Source: Escarpia spicata (Eukaryota > Annelida > Polychaeta > Sabellida > Siboglinidae). Taken from it: a DNA stretch of 64,000 nucleotides. Positions within the stretch are counted from its first letter, which is position 1. The number at the start of each line of letters is the position of its first letter. Under the pieces are notes generated by a model. It did no database searches. It was not told the origin of the DNA and saw nothing but the letters and a program-made list of their open reading frames with translations. The stretch spans positions 44,655,597 to 44,719,596 of the forward strand of contig OZ023213.1 in the NCBI GenBank assembly GCA_963995525.1, in the 5' to 3' direction. Shown piece by piece: positions 1 through 13,364 of this stretch. The translations under genes were made by a program, and so were the position numbers.

Positions 1-2290
1 TAGGACATTAAGATAATATTGTTTACACTATAAAATATTGTGACTTAAGGGCACCAAGACAGGACGTGACGTTACTGTGGACTTGCTTCTTCCTTTGATC
101 CCTTGATCCCTTGCCGGGATCCACGTCACTCAGACCGTTCTATCGTCTTTATTATTTCCCTCAATCGTTCTCGGTATTCAGTGATGACCATCTACTGTTG
201 GCCATTCCTACCAGCCCTTCTCAATGTCGTGCTAGGTTGCCTTTCCATCTTTGTCTTGGTCCTCCTCTTCTCCTTCTGTCACCCTCTTCTCTTTTCCATG
301 CTCTGTTATTTAATATGTCGGCACTCGTTCGTTTTACATGTTCTGTCCATCTCAGCCTGCACCGACTACTTTCAGTTCCCGGTATTTCTTCATGTCAGTC
401 TTGTCTCTTAATTCCGTCATCTTCCTTCCATCCTCTCAAGCCATTTTACATATTCTTAGAGCCCAGTTGTTTTCTGCTAACTTTAGATTCTTCTTTTGTC
501 ACGCGGGCACTATTTAAATAACTTCTTCACATGCTCACTGGTGAAATAAACATTTTATATACCAACAGTGATCCACCGAGGACGTTGGAAACCCTCTATC
601 AATATTTAAACAAACGACGTGTAAAGCTTGCCTGAAACAATACAAACATCATGTGAACCATTATCGCACGAAGCGTTGACACATGCATGGTCATAGTTAG
701 TGACGAGTCAATACTACAGATAACGTCGTTGATTGTGTCTGGACGATCAAAGACCACGCGCTATAATCTAACGAAACGACTCACAGATTATAAGTCGTGG
801 CACGTCAGGTTTCGCCAAGTCAATAGATGGTCTGCCCAAAATAACTCACAAAGGGGCTGTGTGAGAAAACTGGATCTGACATTAAGCAGTGATACGTACA
901 ATAGCTACAATAACATTGGTCATTTCTAGATCTGTTAAAACAGGATTTACGGAATGTTCGATATGTCAACGTTTTACAATTAAATTTAAGGTGCAATGCT
1001 GTAACACACAATTCAGTTATTAATGTCTTCCCCTTTAATAATCTGTTTTATTCCGTCATAATCTCTTTGATCGGCCTCTTTGATCGCGTCTTCGAACCCA
1101 GCTCCTAGTCACGCCTGCGTATGTAGATTGCGCACACTGTGGGAAAGTAGAGGCTAACGTAGGCTATTTCTGGATAATCGTTACAACATCAATATCGTTG
1201 TTTTACTGTACCGACAAGATCTATCCGCCATGCTGAGATGGCGTGGTTCCTGGGATGACGTCACTGCGTATACCGTACGGCGTATGTTATTTCCCGCTAT
1301 ATCCTATTGCGACGAGTTATAGCGTACGAACAGCACCACTCCTTGCCGCTGCTATCGACATTATTTAACAAGAATCAACAGGATTGCCATCCAGCGCAGA
1401 GATTCCAGATGGCAAATAAAAAAATCAATGGCTTATCGAGTGTGTTTTATACCTATATGAAATCTGCACTTCCGATGTATTTGCCGATTTTGCTGTTAAA
1501 CACATTTACACGAAAAGAAGCATATATCTTCCATTCGTTTATAATCCTCTGTAATACTTTCCGATATCTAATCAACACTGTTTCTTTACTAATGTTGCTT
1601 CGTAACTAGTTTTTCTATCGTTTTAAAGATAGAACACATGCCTCTACAATACTTTTGCTTCACCATATACATGACGGTGTTACTTATAAATGCCTGTTTT
1701 ATCTGGGATTACATTTGTCATATGCTTCAACCGTAAAATTATGCTTTTTGGGTTAGGAATTTTGATCGAGCTTTCGTACATAAAGTGAGGCATAGCGATG
1801 AGTTACACTTTCTAAAAAGAGAAAGTAGAGTGTTATGTGACATACAGCATCACTGCTTACACAATCAGCGTGCAATGTCTCTGTGTTAACCTATTACGCA
1901 CGAAGACGTTTGTTCACAGGATCGAGTCAGTTGTGTATTGTGTGTGTGTATTTACACTTGACTCAACGTCATACTGTGTCCGGTTTAAAATTAAAGTTGC
2001 GCACGCACCGATTGCTTCTAAAATATAATGGAATTTCTCTTGAGCGGCAAAGTTGAAATAATTTTTTTCCAGGTAAACCGTGACTTCCATAAATCAGGAA
2101 CATCTTTGAAGTACTTATTGCAAAACGACCTCTCAATCGTTTTCATCGTATCGTGTATGCAAATTAATCTGGTTCATTAAACAATAAATACTCTCAAAAT
2201 GTTAAGATTCACTTAAAATGGAATCAGTCATGTCTATCGCTGAAATTATAAAATTATAAGCTAAGCTATGTATTTTCTGTTTGCATTTAG
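1..2290. other. Non-coding flank or intron upstream of the first visible Ig exon
   Basis: I see no supported gene here. Open frames in 100-520 and 1307-1609 have no domain, splice context or codon bias. Because the first Ig exon starts in phase 1 with a good acceptor, this stretch is most likely the 3' part of an intron whose upstream exon (signal peptide) lies before the window. Confidence 0.5.
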
Positions 2291-2431
2291 CGGCCACATC
2301 TGCCGCCATCGACTTGACGTTGTCCAGCAAGGTCGTAATGAGGGGAGATGACGTCAGCGTATGGTGTCGCGTCAAGGACTTCGAAATCGGATACATTCTG
2401 CATTGGTGGAAGAAGCAGGAGGCGGACATAG
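2291..2431 (+). CDS. Ig-gene exon A: first half of Ig domain 1
   Basis: Acceptor TTTGCATTTAG and donor G|GTATTT bound 141 bases that enter and leave in phase 1. The 47 residues begin ATSAAIDLTLSSKVV and carry the B-strand cysteine (VSVWCRV) and the C-strand tryptophan (ILHWWKK), spaced as in a V- or I-set Ig domain. The exon stops soon after the tryptophan, so domain 1 is divided by an intron. The preceding exon, expected to encode the signal peptide, is not in the window. Confidence 0.82.
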
Positions 2432-3149
2432 GTATTTAGTAGTTCAATTAGTAGAAGAACGGAACTTTTTAATATCGTAACTACGCTGTTGTATATTATA
2501 TACACATATAAATACGTCTGTATTTAATATATATATATTTATCTTTTTTATTGTCAGTAAAATCGATTAACAAATATGATGTCTAAATCTGAAATGAAAG
2601 CAGCTTCTTCACAGATTCCTTGTTTTTGTGCAATGTATACCCGTTAGTCATGTTACTATATGCATAGAAACAACTTTCAAGTATGTATATGTATGCGTCC
2701 GTTTATATGTGTATAATAATCTTATCATATCACATGCAAAATTAATTAATTATGTTTTACTGCTGTACTTTATGTAAACACAAACTGTAGCTTGTCACTG
2801 AAGTAATCTTAATACATGTATTTTGTTATGATGCTGTGAAATACATTAGTATGTTACTACAGATATTCAGGTAAATGTGGCTTGTAAAACCGTTTAAACA
2901 CTGTATACTCTACACCTTTCCCATAACAAGGTTGTCTTGCATTCGTTATACAAATCATCTTCCTTGTTTTATGTAATTTTTTCTTCATACAAAACTACAA
3001 GATGTCTATCGCAAACTGTTCTCACATTTACATTTCTAGTCAATCTCACATTTACGTTCAGTGCACCACGTTAATACCATTTACGACAGGCAATGCCACT
3101 AATGGATTTAATTATCGGGATATTCATATATCATAATTTTTTAACACTC

Positions 3150-5390
3150 ATTTACAAATACAAATATAATAACAAATACATACGATGAATACAAAATTAT
3201 ACAAAAACATGACATTAGACGAAACGGTCCTCTCCTATTTAGGAGGTATTAATAATAATGACTTAATTAACATCTTAGACACAAACGATATTGCAAATTA
3301 TGAACCTCAACTAATACGTCGGTCATCCTATTACGACTTTGACAAGTTTAGCCAACTTACACAGACAAACACTATGCGTTTTAGTGTCTTAAGCACTAAC
3401 ATTCAATCAATAAATTTTTAATTTAACGAACTGGAAGCTTTTGCAGAAGAGCAAAGTAGTAACAATTTTAAATTCAATGTTATTTGCTTACAAGAAACTT
3501 GGAAATCAGAAAACGATGACCTATAACAATTTTCCTTACATGGTTATGACTGTTTAGCTCAAGGTAAGACGTGCAGTAACAAAGGAGGGCTAATGATATA
3601 TGTCGACAACAAATATAGATCAGAGGTTATATTAAATCTAAACATGTACGAACAGTGGGAAGGGATGATAGTCCAAATAAATTGTGGTAATCTATCTAAG
3701 AGCATAACCATCGGACACATATATAGACCTCCACGAACTTCTAATGATAACTTAATGCTTTTATAAATTACTTCTATAATATCATCATTGGAAAACAATT
3801 GTAATAACAATTTCATTGTCGCAGGGGATTGTAATATAAACTTGCTCAAATTAAATGAAAATGATACATATAGTAACTATTTTGACACCTTGATATCATA
3901 CAGCCTTTACCCGCAAATAATTCTTCCTACTAGATTTACTAGAACAAATGGTACTTTAAAGATAATTTCTTTCGTAAACTTATTAAGTCTATATTAGTAG
4001 TACTGCAGGAATTTTAATAAACAAATAGTTCTGATCATCAGCCGTATTTTATTTTCATTAATATCTCATTGAAGACAGAACCTCCACCTAAATATGTTAA
4101 AATAAATATACTAAATGAAGAGGCAATGAATAAAGTTAAACACGAAATTAAATCATATGAGATTAACAAAAAGCTAAATAAAAATCTGAATGCAGAAACA
4201 AATTTAAATTATGATATAATTTACGAAGACATTTAATAAATATAAACATAAAGGATCAACGTCGATTACACAAGGATTGCTAAAATATATTCAATATCGA
4301 GACAAACTTTATAAACAATTAATATGGACACAACCAAATTCGACAAGCTATGAAGCTATTAATATTAATCTAAAAACGTATAACATGATATTAAAGAAAA
4401 ATATCCGTGCAGCCAAACAAGTGTATTTTGAACAAAGATTAAATCAATTTAAATATGATATAAAAATACCTGGAAAGTTATTAATTAATTAATTTCAAAA
4501 AATCTTACAAACCAAAGACTACCATTATTTTTATTATAGAAAATGGTACAAAAATAACTGATAAAAAGGATATTGCAAACAAATGTAATAATTATTTTAC
4601 AAATATAAGTCAGACCATTGCACAAGGTATTACATATAAAAGTAACAAAGACTATAGTTATTATTTAAATAAAAATGTAAATTCTGTATTTAGTTTTGAA
4701 AGTGTTGATGAAGACACTGTTAGGAAAACTATTAATAATCTTCCCACAAAAAATAGCTGTGGATTTGATGGCATTTCCTCAAAATTGCTCAAAATAGTTG
4801 AACCTGCAATTATTAAATAATTAACGCTGTTAATAAACCAAGTTTTAAAATCCGGGATATTCCCCGACAAACTAAAAATTGCAAAAGTTATTCCTATATT
4901 TAAGAAAGATGATCCATCTTTATTCGAAAATTACAGACCAATGTCCCTTCTTCCTACAATTTATAAAATATTAAAGAAATAAATGTTTATTCAATTATAT
5001 TTATATTTCAATGATATAAAGCTTTTATTTGATAATCAATTTGATTTTAGAGCTAAATATTAAACGGAATTTGCTGCGCTTGAGCTAATGTATAACATTA
5101 TAACTCAAATGGATAATACTGATGAACCAATTAATGTATTTATTGACCTTTCTAAGGCTTTTGATACTATTGACCATAACATTTTACTTACCACATTAAC
5201 ATACTATGGCCTAAATGGCTCAACACTGCAGTTATTCAAAAGTTACTTACAAAACAGAAAACAATATATTGAAATTGAACAAATAAATTCAGACACCTTA
5301 CGTATAACAATCGGCGTCCCACAAGTTCAATCTTTGGACCACTGTCATTTATTATTTACATAAATGATTTCTCACATTAAAGTTACATGA
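3150..5390 (+). mobile_element. Decayed AT-rich LINE (endonuclease plus 5' half of RT), intron of the Ig gene
   Basis: Broken frames on the + strand carry parts of a LINE ORF2 in order: an N-terminal block at 3185-3421, an endonuclease segment (VICLQETW near 3480, VAGDCNINLLK near 3825), a linker (4277-4490), RT motif NYRPMSLLPTIYKI near 4930, and the RT A box FIDLSKAFDTIDHN near 5140. It ends at the GVPQ box around 5315, so the catalytic FADD box is missing. Multiple stops and frameshifts show it is dead. It resembles the larger LINE at 40.2-47.2 kb in composition and ORF2 order. Confidence 0.8.
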
Positions 5391-6120
5391 ATTAAAATTT
5401 TACTTTAAATACATTCATAAAATATTACCTCCTTAATTACTAAACTGGCAAATTATCCCAAGTGTAAACATACATAATTATAATACTCGTGAACAAAATA
5501 TATACATACTTTTAGAACTAAGCATGAATTTGCAATGAAATGTCCCAAATGCAGCCTACCACATGCTATAAATGACACCCCAGATATAATCAAAGACAAA
5601 ATATACACTCACAATTTGTGAGGCTTCTCGTTTTATATAAACACATACTTGTTACACAAATATAATAATATATGCACTCTATATCAAATTGCTACACATG
5701 TCAACAAAACCAATACATACAATACATTTGATGCTAATTTCAGGCAACCAGCACACAAACAAACTTACCTTCTCACATCAAACAAGCTCTCCCAATAAAC
5801 ATACATGAGATAGACACCTTGTAAAAGGACCATATCAATCATTACGTAAATAGGGTGGCTCCTATGATAGCGACAAGTGTGTCTTAATAAGAGTCACTGA
5901 CCCCGATGGAATAATCTACATGATTACATTCTATGGTACTTCAATACCATAATAGGTGTACATGCGTATGTACGTATTTTCCAAGAACATAATAATGATA
6001 TACGTTTATGTATGCTTGTATAATGTTGATATTTGTTTATTTCACTGCTTAAGTGATGTTCAGAAAAATCAATGAATTGTATACCTACATGGGGTCAAAT
6101 AAACGTTACGTTATGTTGCT
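5391..6120. other. AT-rich intron sequence, nothing recognised
   Basis: This stretch follows the abrupt end of the LINE RT homology. I see no open frame with a recognisable domain and no clear repeat. It may hold more LINE-derived sequence too decayed to read. Confidence 0.4.
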
Positions 6121-6127
6121 GCACTAA

Positions 6128-6205
6128 CGTTAGTTATTGTCCTCTGGTTCTTCTGTCTTTCATAACTGAGAACAATACTTCTATCAGTATTTTCATAAAT
6201 ATTCG
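6128..6205 (-). mobile_element. Short CR1-like LINE scrap, minus strand
   Basis: Read on the minus strand, this segment matches part of the 3' coding region of the CR1-like LINE at about 34168-34245: the same order of a TATGAAAATA-type start, a TTCTCAGTTA block and an AGACAGAAGAACCAGAGGACA block. It is a short, diverged internal piece without intact frame. Confidence 0.65.
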
Positions 6206-6655
6206 ACATATTAAAAAAATCCAAATGATTTTCTCTTACACTCCTAGCATACTGTAAGTATCTATCATCCCATCTACGGAAGAACAAATACTATTATTTA
6301 TCCGTAGTCGGGGACTCGGGGATGAGATCTGGGAACCTGAGCCAAGAGTTCTTCTTGAAACACAGTAGTGCCGCGTGAGAGTGAGGGATAAGATAGGTTT
6401 ATACAGTTGGAAACGTTTTGTAATATTCAAGAGAAATGCAGTTGAACAGTTTTGTTGCACATCAAAGGGGCAGTTGGACGTTTTTGTTGAGCGTCAGTCG
6501 ATGCAGTTATAGGTGTTAATACGCAACCTAGAAAACATCTACCTAGCTACTGGCCTGTATTCGTTTGCTGACACCTGCGTGGGTGACTCTTGTTTGACCA
6601 CATCGTATACTGTTCATGTACTTATGAATTGATCAATTGGCTTCATTATTTACAG

Positions 6656-6766
6656 TACGGATCGGCGACAACGACTTCGTCTACGAAGTGGTGGAACAGA
6701 CAGGACGATACAGCATCAAAATAGAACAAAAACGCAATGACGTCATCTTTATTTTGAAGATTACAA
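6656..6766 (+). CDS. Ig-gene exon B: middle of Ig domain 1
   Basis: Acceptor TTATTTACAG and donor GTAAGG bound 111 bases, phase 1 to phase 1. The 37 residues include RYSIKIEQKRNDVIFILKIT, the usual D-E strand pattern of an Ig domain (a short basic or polar turn followed by alternating hydrophobics). It follows the tryptophan exon and precedes the second-cysteine exon in the correct order. An AT-rich LINE fragment and a small CR1-like scrap lie in the 4.2-kb intron before it. Confidence 0.8.
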
Positions 6767-6974
6767 GTAAGGCTTGTCGGCTTCCTATTTACATTTCCGG
6801 ACTAATATCTCATAAACAGATACCTAGCCAACTATTTAAATAAACAGCGTTGCAGCATCAACTTGCTAACGCTTAATGTTAGTAAAGGATTATTCTACAG
6901 TATAACAAATTTATCGAAACCTCGTAACGCTTGTCCAAGTGAATAAATAATACAGACGCGCTATTGCGTCTAGT

Positions 6975-7998
6975 GTAATTATAATAATAATAATAATATT
7001 TTGATTTTGTTAAACGCCACATCCAATGTTGTTCACAGCGCTTTACAACAGTATACACATGTATGTTAAAAATAATGTATTTGAATAAAAACAATAGTTG
7101 TTATATCATAGATACAATAATAATAGTAATTAAGACAATAAATACAGTAGAAGTAGAAAAGGAATGTGATATAAAATATCATAAAATAAAATAGTTAAGA
7201 TCACATTATTACTATTTTAATAAATAAATTAAAATTAATATAAACATCAATAAATTAGGCTAAAATGTATATGAAAAGTAAATAAATAATTAGGTAAAAC
7301 AGTGTTGTTAATCGTCCGGGTTACATGTACGCTGCAGTGAACAGGTGAGTCTTCAGACTTAAATGATTCCAGTGATGTTTTGCTGGTAACACTTGACGGC
7401 AGAACGTTCCACACTGATGTCGCTGCGTGAGTAAATGTACAGTCACCGGCTCTGCTGCGAGTTCTCGGGACAACTAGAGCGTGGCAGTCAGCAGACCGAA
7501 GACGTCTGGCTGGCATGTAGACAATAGATAGTACATGACACTTGCACAGTCATATCCAGGTGTCTATCAAGGTGGACGCCGCGATTTCTAACATGGTCAG
7601 TTGCACTGATTTCATCATCCCCAACGCTCACACGGAGCCCACTTACGATAGCAGATGCCACCAGAGAAGATGCGTCCAGGTCGAAGTGACAGAACAGTTG
7701 TATATCATCGGCATAGTGGTGATATTTTAAGCCGTGTTTGCGAATGATGTCACCGATCGGCTGCACGTATAGTGAAAATAATAGTGGTCCCAACACTGAC
7801 CCTTGCGGCACTCCCGTTAACAAAGTCGTCTCGCTGGATAACACGCAGTCGATGACGACACTCTGCTTGCGATTACTTAGGTAAGATTCCAGCCAATGGA
7901 GAACCACTCCGATGATGCCGTAGCGTCGTTGTAGTATTGCGTGATCTACCAAGTCAAATGCGGCGCTTAGATCGATGAGTACGACAATTGTACCTTGT
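6975..7998 (-). mobile_element. 5'-truncated L2-like LINE, minus strand, intron 2 of the Ig gene
   Basis: On the minus strand the sequence opens inside RT at LIDLSAAFDLVDHAILQRR (about 7985 downward), continues through SYLSNRKQ, GVPQGSVLGPLLFSLYV and YHHYADDIQLF, then a shortened palm/thumb region, and ends with TRSRAGDCTFTHAATSVWN and a 3' tail containing AAGCGCTGTGAACAAC and a TTA repeat near 6980-7060. This is the pattern of L2/CR1-group elements. An internal deletion joins the RT palm to the C-terminal part, so it is not active. Confidence 0.8.
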
Positions 7999-8147
7999 CA
8001 ACGGTCTAGCGCGGTCCTGATCTAGCGCAGTCCTGATCTCTGTACCCTAACTTATGGCTTATAAATTTGAATTAAATTAAATTGATACCTCCGCCCAAAT
8101 CATAAATAGCAAAATACACCATCGGTTGTTTTGATCGGGTCGAAATC

Positions 8148-8388
<241 letters not shown>

Positions 8389-8531
8389 AATCACTAAATA
8401 TATTGTTTCAGTGGTTTACAAACAATCACCATGTTACATGCATGCTTGTCACGAATACTACAGTGTCAGTGTGTGTTAAATACATCCACCTTGTTACCTG
8501 TTTACTACGAATGTATCACTGTACGTTGTAG

Positions 8532-8618
8532 ATGCTCAGCCAGAAGATTCGGGTGAATTCGGTTGTTCTGTGGCCCAGCTGGATGGCAGCGACGTCTACC
8601 AGATGTTGATCGTCAGTG
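8532..8618 (+). CDS. Ig-gene exon C: end of Ig domain 1
   Basis: The acceptor ends TTGTAG and the donor is G|GTAAGT; length is 87 bases, phase 1 to phase 1. The residues contain QPEDSGEFGCSVAQ, the hallmark D-x-G-x-[FY]-x-C of the F strand with the second cysteine, followed by a G strand (VYQMLIVS). With exons A and B this completes a domain of about 113 residues spread over three exons. A GT array of at least 155 bp ends about 145 bases before this exon. Confidence 0.85.
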
Positions 8619-9705
8619 GTAAGTCTTTGCGACTATCACTGACGGAAGTAGATATTTCCATGGGAACGTCCTAACTGTAAGGGCCTACATTATTACCAGA
8701 GTATATGTCAACCACTGCAGTGTTACTGTTGACCACCGTATCGTGTATGACGGGCTTCCGTTGTGTCAGCCGACGAGGTGTCGCGTGATATCGCACTACA
8801 AGAGTCGGTCTTGTAAACAGGACATTGGGGTTGATTGGCGAGGCTAATCTTTGGAATGATTACGTCGGGGAAAACTTCGGGCTGGTTTCAACCTAGTCTC
8901 GCTTAACCGACTCTCGTCTGGCTACGTGACTTCGCCAGACAGTCTGGCTCTGAATGGCCATTCTGAATGTTATGCCATGAGAGCTGTCATCTAGCGAATA
9001 TGCATGTGATTAAAAGGCATTAAACTTCGAAAAAAATCATAGTTGGCATGAGAGCCAATCATCGTCTCTACCCGAATCTGGGGTAAAGCCCCCTACCGGT
9101 AACAATGGCTGGAGCTTAATAATCCAGGCCGTTGTGACGGGCCAGTGCTGCCACCTGACGGGGGCTGGATAATCGAGGCAAGTTTCAACCATGTCGTCAT
9201 TGATTCTCGTCTTGAAGCAATGACCAATCAACAATGGGGAGGGGGGGGGGGTCACCTGTCGTGACACAGAATAAGCTCAAATCAAGGGTGGCGCGAGGCA
9301 CTATCTAAGTCGTAGTGTTTAGACATGTCCCTCATCTAAACGCATACACAATTTAGATACGCTGTAGCCCTATACATCGGCGCAAACATTATTCACATAA
9401 ACTTGCCTTAATTAAAAATACGAGTCTTGCTACGTTAGTCATAAATAAGTAATGCACTGGTTGTTGTCTCCAAATATAAATAAGCGACCCCGTCGGTGCG
9501 CAAGAAGCATAAACGTCATGCCTTATTCATGCATTATTGCAACACTATATTTATTGTCAAACATTTTATTAAATTGGAATTTGACATACCAATGAATCAT
9601 TCGTACATGTGTATTATCAGAAATATGAAGAAATAATTAAACACTGCGACCGTAGTATGTTTTGCACGGATATTCTTTTTACCCTACCGGGAAGTTAACA
9701 ATAAA

Positions 9706-9860
9706 GAGACAGGCGGGCAGGCGGGCAGGCGGGCAGGCGGGAAGGCGGGCAGGCGGGCAGGCGGGCAGGCGGGCAGGCGGGCAGGCGGGCAGGCGGGCAG
9801 GCGGGCAGGCGGGCAGGCGGGCAGGCGGGCAGGCGGACAGGCGGACAGACAGACAGACAA
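9706..9860 (+). repeat. 8-bp minisatellite (GCGGGCAG)n
   Basis: About 17 head-to-tail copies of an 8-base unit of the GGCAGGCG type, ending in a short GACA run. Located in the intron between Ig exons C and D. Open frames across it on either strand are repeat artefacts. Confidence 0.93.
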
Positions 9861-9960
9861 ATGTTTTTATCTCGACCAAATGATTATACAATCACAAAAG
9901 AAGTGAGTATATAAGTATAAATAATAACGTATGATCGTAAATCAAAAACCAATGCAAGGG

Positions 9961-10620
9961 GCCAGGAGACTCCCGTTGAGGCCAGGAGACTCCCGTTGAG
10001 GCCAGGAGACTCCCGTTGAGGCCAGGAGACTCCCGTTGAGGCCAGGAGACTCCCGTTGAGGCCAGGAGACTCCCGTTGAGGCCATGAGACTGCCGTTGAG
10101 GCCAGGAGACTCCCGTTGAGGCCAGGAGACTCCCGTTGAGGCCATGAGACTGCCGTTGAGGCCAGGAGACTCCCGTTGAGGCCAGGAGACTCCCGTTGAG
10201 GCCAGGAGACTCCCGTTGAGGCCAGGAGACTCCCGTTGAGGCCAGGAGACTGCCGTTGAGGCCAGGAGACTCCCGTTGAGGCCAGGAGACTCCCGTTGAG
10301 GCCAGGAGACTCCCGTTGAGGCCAGGAGACTCCCGTTGAGGCCATGAGACTCCCGTTGAGGCCAGGAGACTCCCGTTGAGGCCAGGAGACTCCCGTTGAG
10401 GCCAGGAGACTCCCGTTGAGGCCAGGAGACTCCCGTTGAGGCCAGGAGACTCCCGTTGAGGCCATGAGACTGCCGTTGAGGCCAGGAGACTCCCGTTGAG
10501 GCCAGGAGACTCCCGTTGAGGCCAGGAGACTCCCGTTGAGGCCAGGAGACTCCCGTTGAGGCCAGGAGACTCCCGTTGAGGCCAGGAGACTCCCGTTGAG
10601 GCCAGGAGACTCCCGTTGAG
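9961..10620 (+). repeat. 20-bp minisatellite, 33 copies
   Basis: Exactly 33 head-to-tail copies of the 20-base unit GCCAGGAGACTCCCGTTGAG. Variant units (GCCATGAGAC and/or CTGCCGTTGAG) occur at a few positions and some are shared, showing homogenisation. Length is constant at 20 bases throughout, and no unit contains an indel. Confidence 0.97.
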
Positions 10621-10639
10621 GCTAGGCCTAGCCGCTCTC

Positions 10640-11690
10640 ACACACGCCACCATATTGTACTATTTCGTACAATTCAAGGATTACCTACTAATAATTATAC
10701 AATCATGATAATAATTATTTGTATATTTCTAGGCTAAATTCTAGGCTATGTAAAAGAAAAAGAAAATAATACAATAAATTATTCTGTGTAAGTATGACAG
10801 TGTTCAAGGAGATGACACTGCAATATAGTTCTGTAAATAATATTGTTTGCAATAGGTTTCAAAATCATGTAAACTCTGAGTATAAATTTTGTTTTCTTCA
10901 ATTTGTCAGAGGTATTATTTATCGTATGCGGTAAAGTGTATATAAGACTAAGTTTAGCAAATTCGTGTTGCACGATAGTTGTACCCACGTGTGTTGTAAA
11001 TGCGAATACTAATGTTTGGATCAAGTGACATGTGTTGGAGGTAGACAGGTTTGTTATGTATGAATTTAAACTATCTTTTTAATTCTTGTAATTGTAATAT
11101 AATGTTCTATGTTTAGTAATTTAAGACTTTTAAACAACGGTTCAGTGTGTGCATTATATTTACTGACAATTATAATTCGGACAACTTTCTTTTGCATGTT
11201 GTTATTCTATCACATGTGTAGCCCCTTTCTGTTATGCCAAAGTTTAATTAAATGTGGCATAATAAGTGAGTTGTACAACATGGCTTTTATGTTCAGATAT
11301 AATAATCATTTGAGTTTATTGAGAATACTTAGAGTTCTGGAACACCTATTTACAGTTTTGTCAATGTGGCTTTTCCAGTTTAATTGTTCATCGACACTTA
11401 ATCCATAAAAAAATTAATCCATGCACTCTATCAATAGGTCTATTTTCTATTTTTAGTAACGGTGGATTTATACATTTTCTTTTAGCCGTTTAGAAAAGCA
11501 TGTATTTAGTTTTGTTTAGATAATATGTTTTGTTTAAGCCATTCAGGTATGTGTTGATAGCATAGGCCTGCTAACACAATTGCCCATGGTATCAGCGCAG
11601 CAAATGGAATATCGCAAAATCACTTAAAACAATCGTATAGTTAACCAATGAAATTATGGTCGTACATTATATTGAATTGCGTGCCGGTTT
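10640..11690. other. AT-rich intron sequence, nothing recognised
   Basis: Between the 20-bp minisatellite and Ig exon D I see AT-rich sequence with open frames of under 100 codons and no domains, splice signals or repeats that I can support. Confidence 0.45.
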
Positions 11691-11702
11691 GCCCTGTCAC
11701 AG

Positions 11703-11871
11703 CGGCCGTGGAGAGTGTCCATTTATTCTCAATGCCGGCTAACATGTCATCCAAGGAACCGAGCAGAGAGTTCGTTCGAGGAGATGTCGTGAACTTCCAT
11801 GAAGGAGACAGTTACTACTTCCGGTGTGTCGCCTACGGCAGCAACTTGTCGCCAGATATCGTCTTCTACAG
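11703..11871 (+). CDS. Ig-gene exon D: first half of Ig domain 2
   Basis: Acceptor GCCCTGTCACAG and donor AG|GTAGAA bound 169 bases, entering in phase 1 and leaving in phase 2. The residues run AVESVHLFSMPANMSSKE to SYYFRCVAYGSNLSPDIVFYR. The B-strand cysteine is present (FRCVA). The usual C-strand tryptophan is replaced (IVFYR), as in some divergent I-set domains. Two N-glycosylation sequons, NMS and NLS, are visible. An in-frame TAG follows directly in the intron, so unspliced RNA would end here. Confidence 0.8.
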
Positions 11872-12635
11872 GTAGAACCTGCACTGCCGGAATGCTTACT
11901 TTGTCTTTCTTTGGAGGGTTAAAATATTAGGTATCTTTATAACCAAAACTCCTTTGTTACCCCGTGCGTAATGATGCGTTCTTAAATCGAAGGTTTTAAA
12001 CCACCACGATAACCGATTGCGGCAATAGAGAACAGAGTTCCCAAGAGTAAATTTGAATTGAATTCAAGCTGCATTCCGCATAATCACATAGTAACACACG
12101 TAATCGGCATAGTCCAAATATGTGAGTTACTCCGCCACCGTCTCTTGCAATTCGCAAAGGTGCAATATGAAAACTGAACAAGTAGCGAATGCTACCCGTG
12201 GGTTACGGGGACACGGTAATACAGTTCTGGACCCAGAGAACAGGACTTTAAAACCTTAGCCGTTTTGTTGATCGTTATTTTGTTTTGTTTTGTGGCGCGT
12301 GGTCCGGTAGAGAGTGCGCCACATTGTCAATCGAGAGAAGCGGGTTTCGAATCCATCTCCTGCCGTTTGGAAACTTGTCAATTTCGTTCACCCCAATTTG
12401 CCTTTGCTTTTTGGAAGAAGCGCACGAAGTCGTTGGTCACACACATTGCTATGTTGAAACAACCTGCTGTTGGTATCGATCTACAAATAAACATACGGAC
12501 GCTGCCTAAACTGCTACCAAACATTTTGAGTAAGCATTAATGGTGTAGGCTCAATAAGCGCCATGTCGAAGGCGTTGTATGTAAGGCCACGTTATATTAT
12601 TATTATTATTATTATGGGTGCTGTTTCTGTCATAG

Positions 12636-12850
12636 CGGCACAGAGGACATCACCAACTTCTTCGTGCGTGACGACAAGGTCGAGGCAGTGGGAGAAGAAC
12701 TAGGGATGAAACGCATTGTGTACACGACCACTCTGACGTCATCGAAGGCAGTCGTCGCCAACTGGCAGCACAGCGGGCGAGAACTGCGCTGCACCGCTTC
12801 CGTCGCCTACACCGAACCCGTCAACATCTACGTGACACCCGAGTTCAAAT
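12636..12850 (+). CDS. Ig-gene exon E: second half of Ig domain 2
   Basis: Acceptor TTTCTGTCATAG and donor T|GTAACC bound 215 bases, phase 2 to phase 1. The split codon AG|C joins exon D in frame. The residues include an E-strand-like stretch (RIVYTTTLTSS), a tryptophan (VVANWQHSG) and the second cysteine (ELRCTASVAYTEPVN), with a G strand ending in IYVTPEFK. Base composition is GC-richer than the flanking introns, as in the other exons of this gene. Confidence 0.83.
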
Positions 12851-13364
12851 GTAACCACGTCATGTCGTAACAGCGATATTTTTTTTAATATTTGTATTTA
12901 CTTACTTATGTCGCTCACTTAACGCGGTCACGTGATGAGTTGTTTCCACTGTCTTCTGTTTGACACTGAGGCCAGTGTCCCTCTGAATGTTGTTTCTCAG
13001 GGTTATATTTGGGCGAAGGCCCGATGGTTTCCAAAAGAGAACTCGGTTAGATTTTTATTTAGGAAAGAATATGCTGTTGAACTGCTATAAAAATGTTATA
13101 TAGGCTTATCTGAATTGCGTTACCCCGGCTTGAGAGGAGGTACTTTCAAAAAGAGTCAACTGATTTTTTTTATAACTAACGGTTGTGTGCATTTGTTCAA
13201 AGATGTGACGGTACTCGGGAAGAATGGGAGCATGTATGGGTATCTGGAAGCAACGATATGCGTGTTGATAGTTGTCAATTTACCATCTAGGATACGCTGT
13301 GGGTGACAATCAGGTCAACTCTTGAGAAATCTCGTTCAATCTTGTTTCACTCTTCACGTCGCAG

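Noticed and set aside
111..521. Two overlapping frames of 102 and 136 codons
   Set aside because: Hydrophobic leucine/phenylalanine/cysteine-rich translations of CT-rich DNA, without start context, splice signals or domain.
9884..10653. A 253-codon minus-strand frame with repeating RESPGLNGSLLASTGVSWPQ
   Set aside because: Three 20-base units make 60 bases, which is 20 codons without a stop, so the frame stays open by arithmetic. No splice or promoter context and no codon-level conservation.
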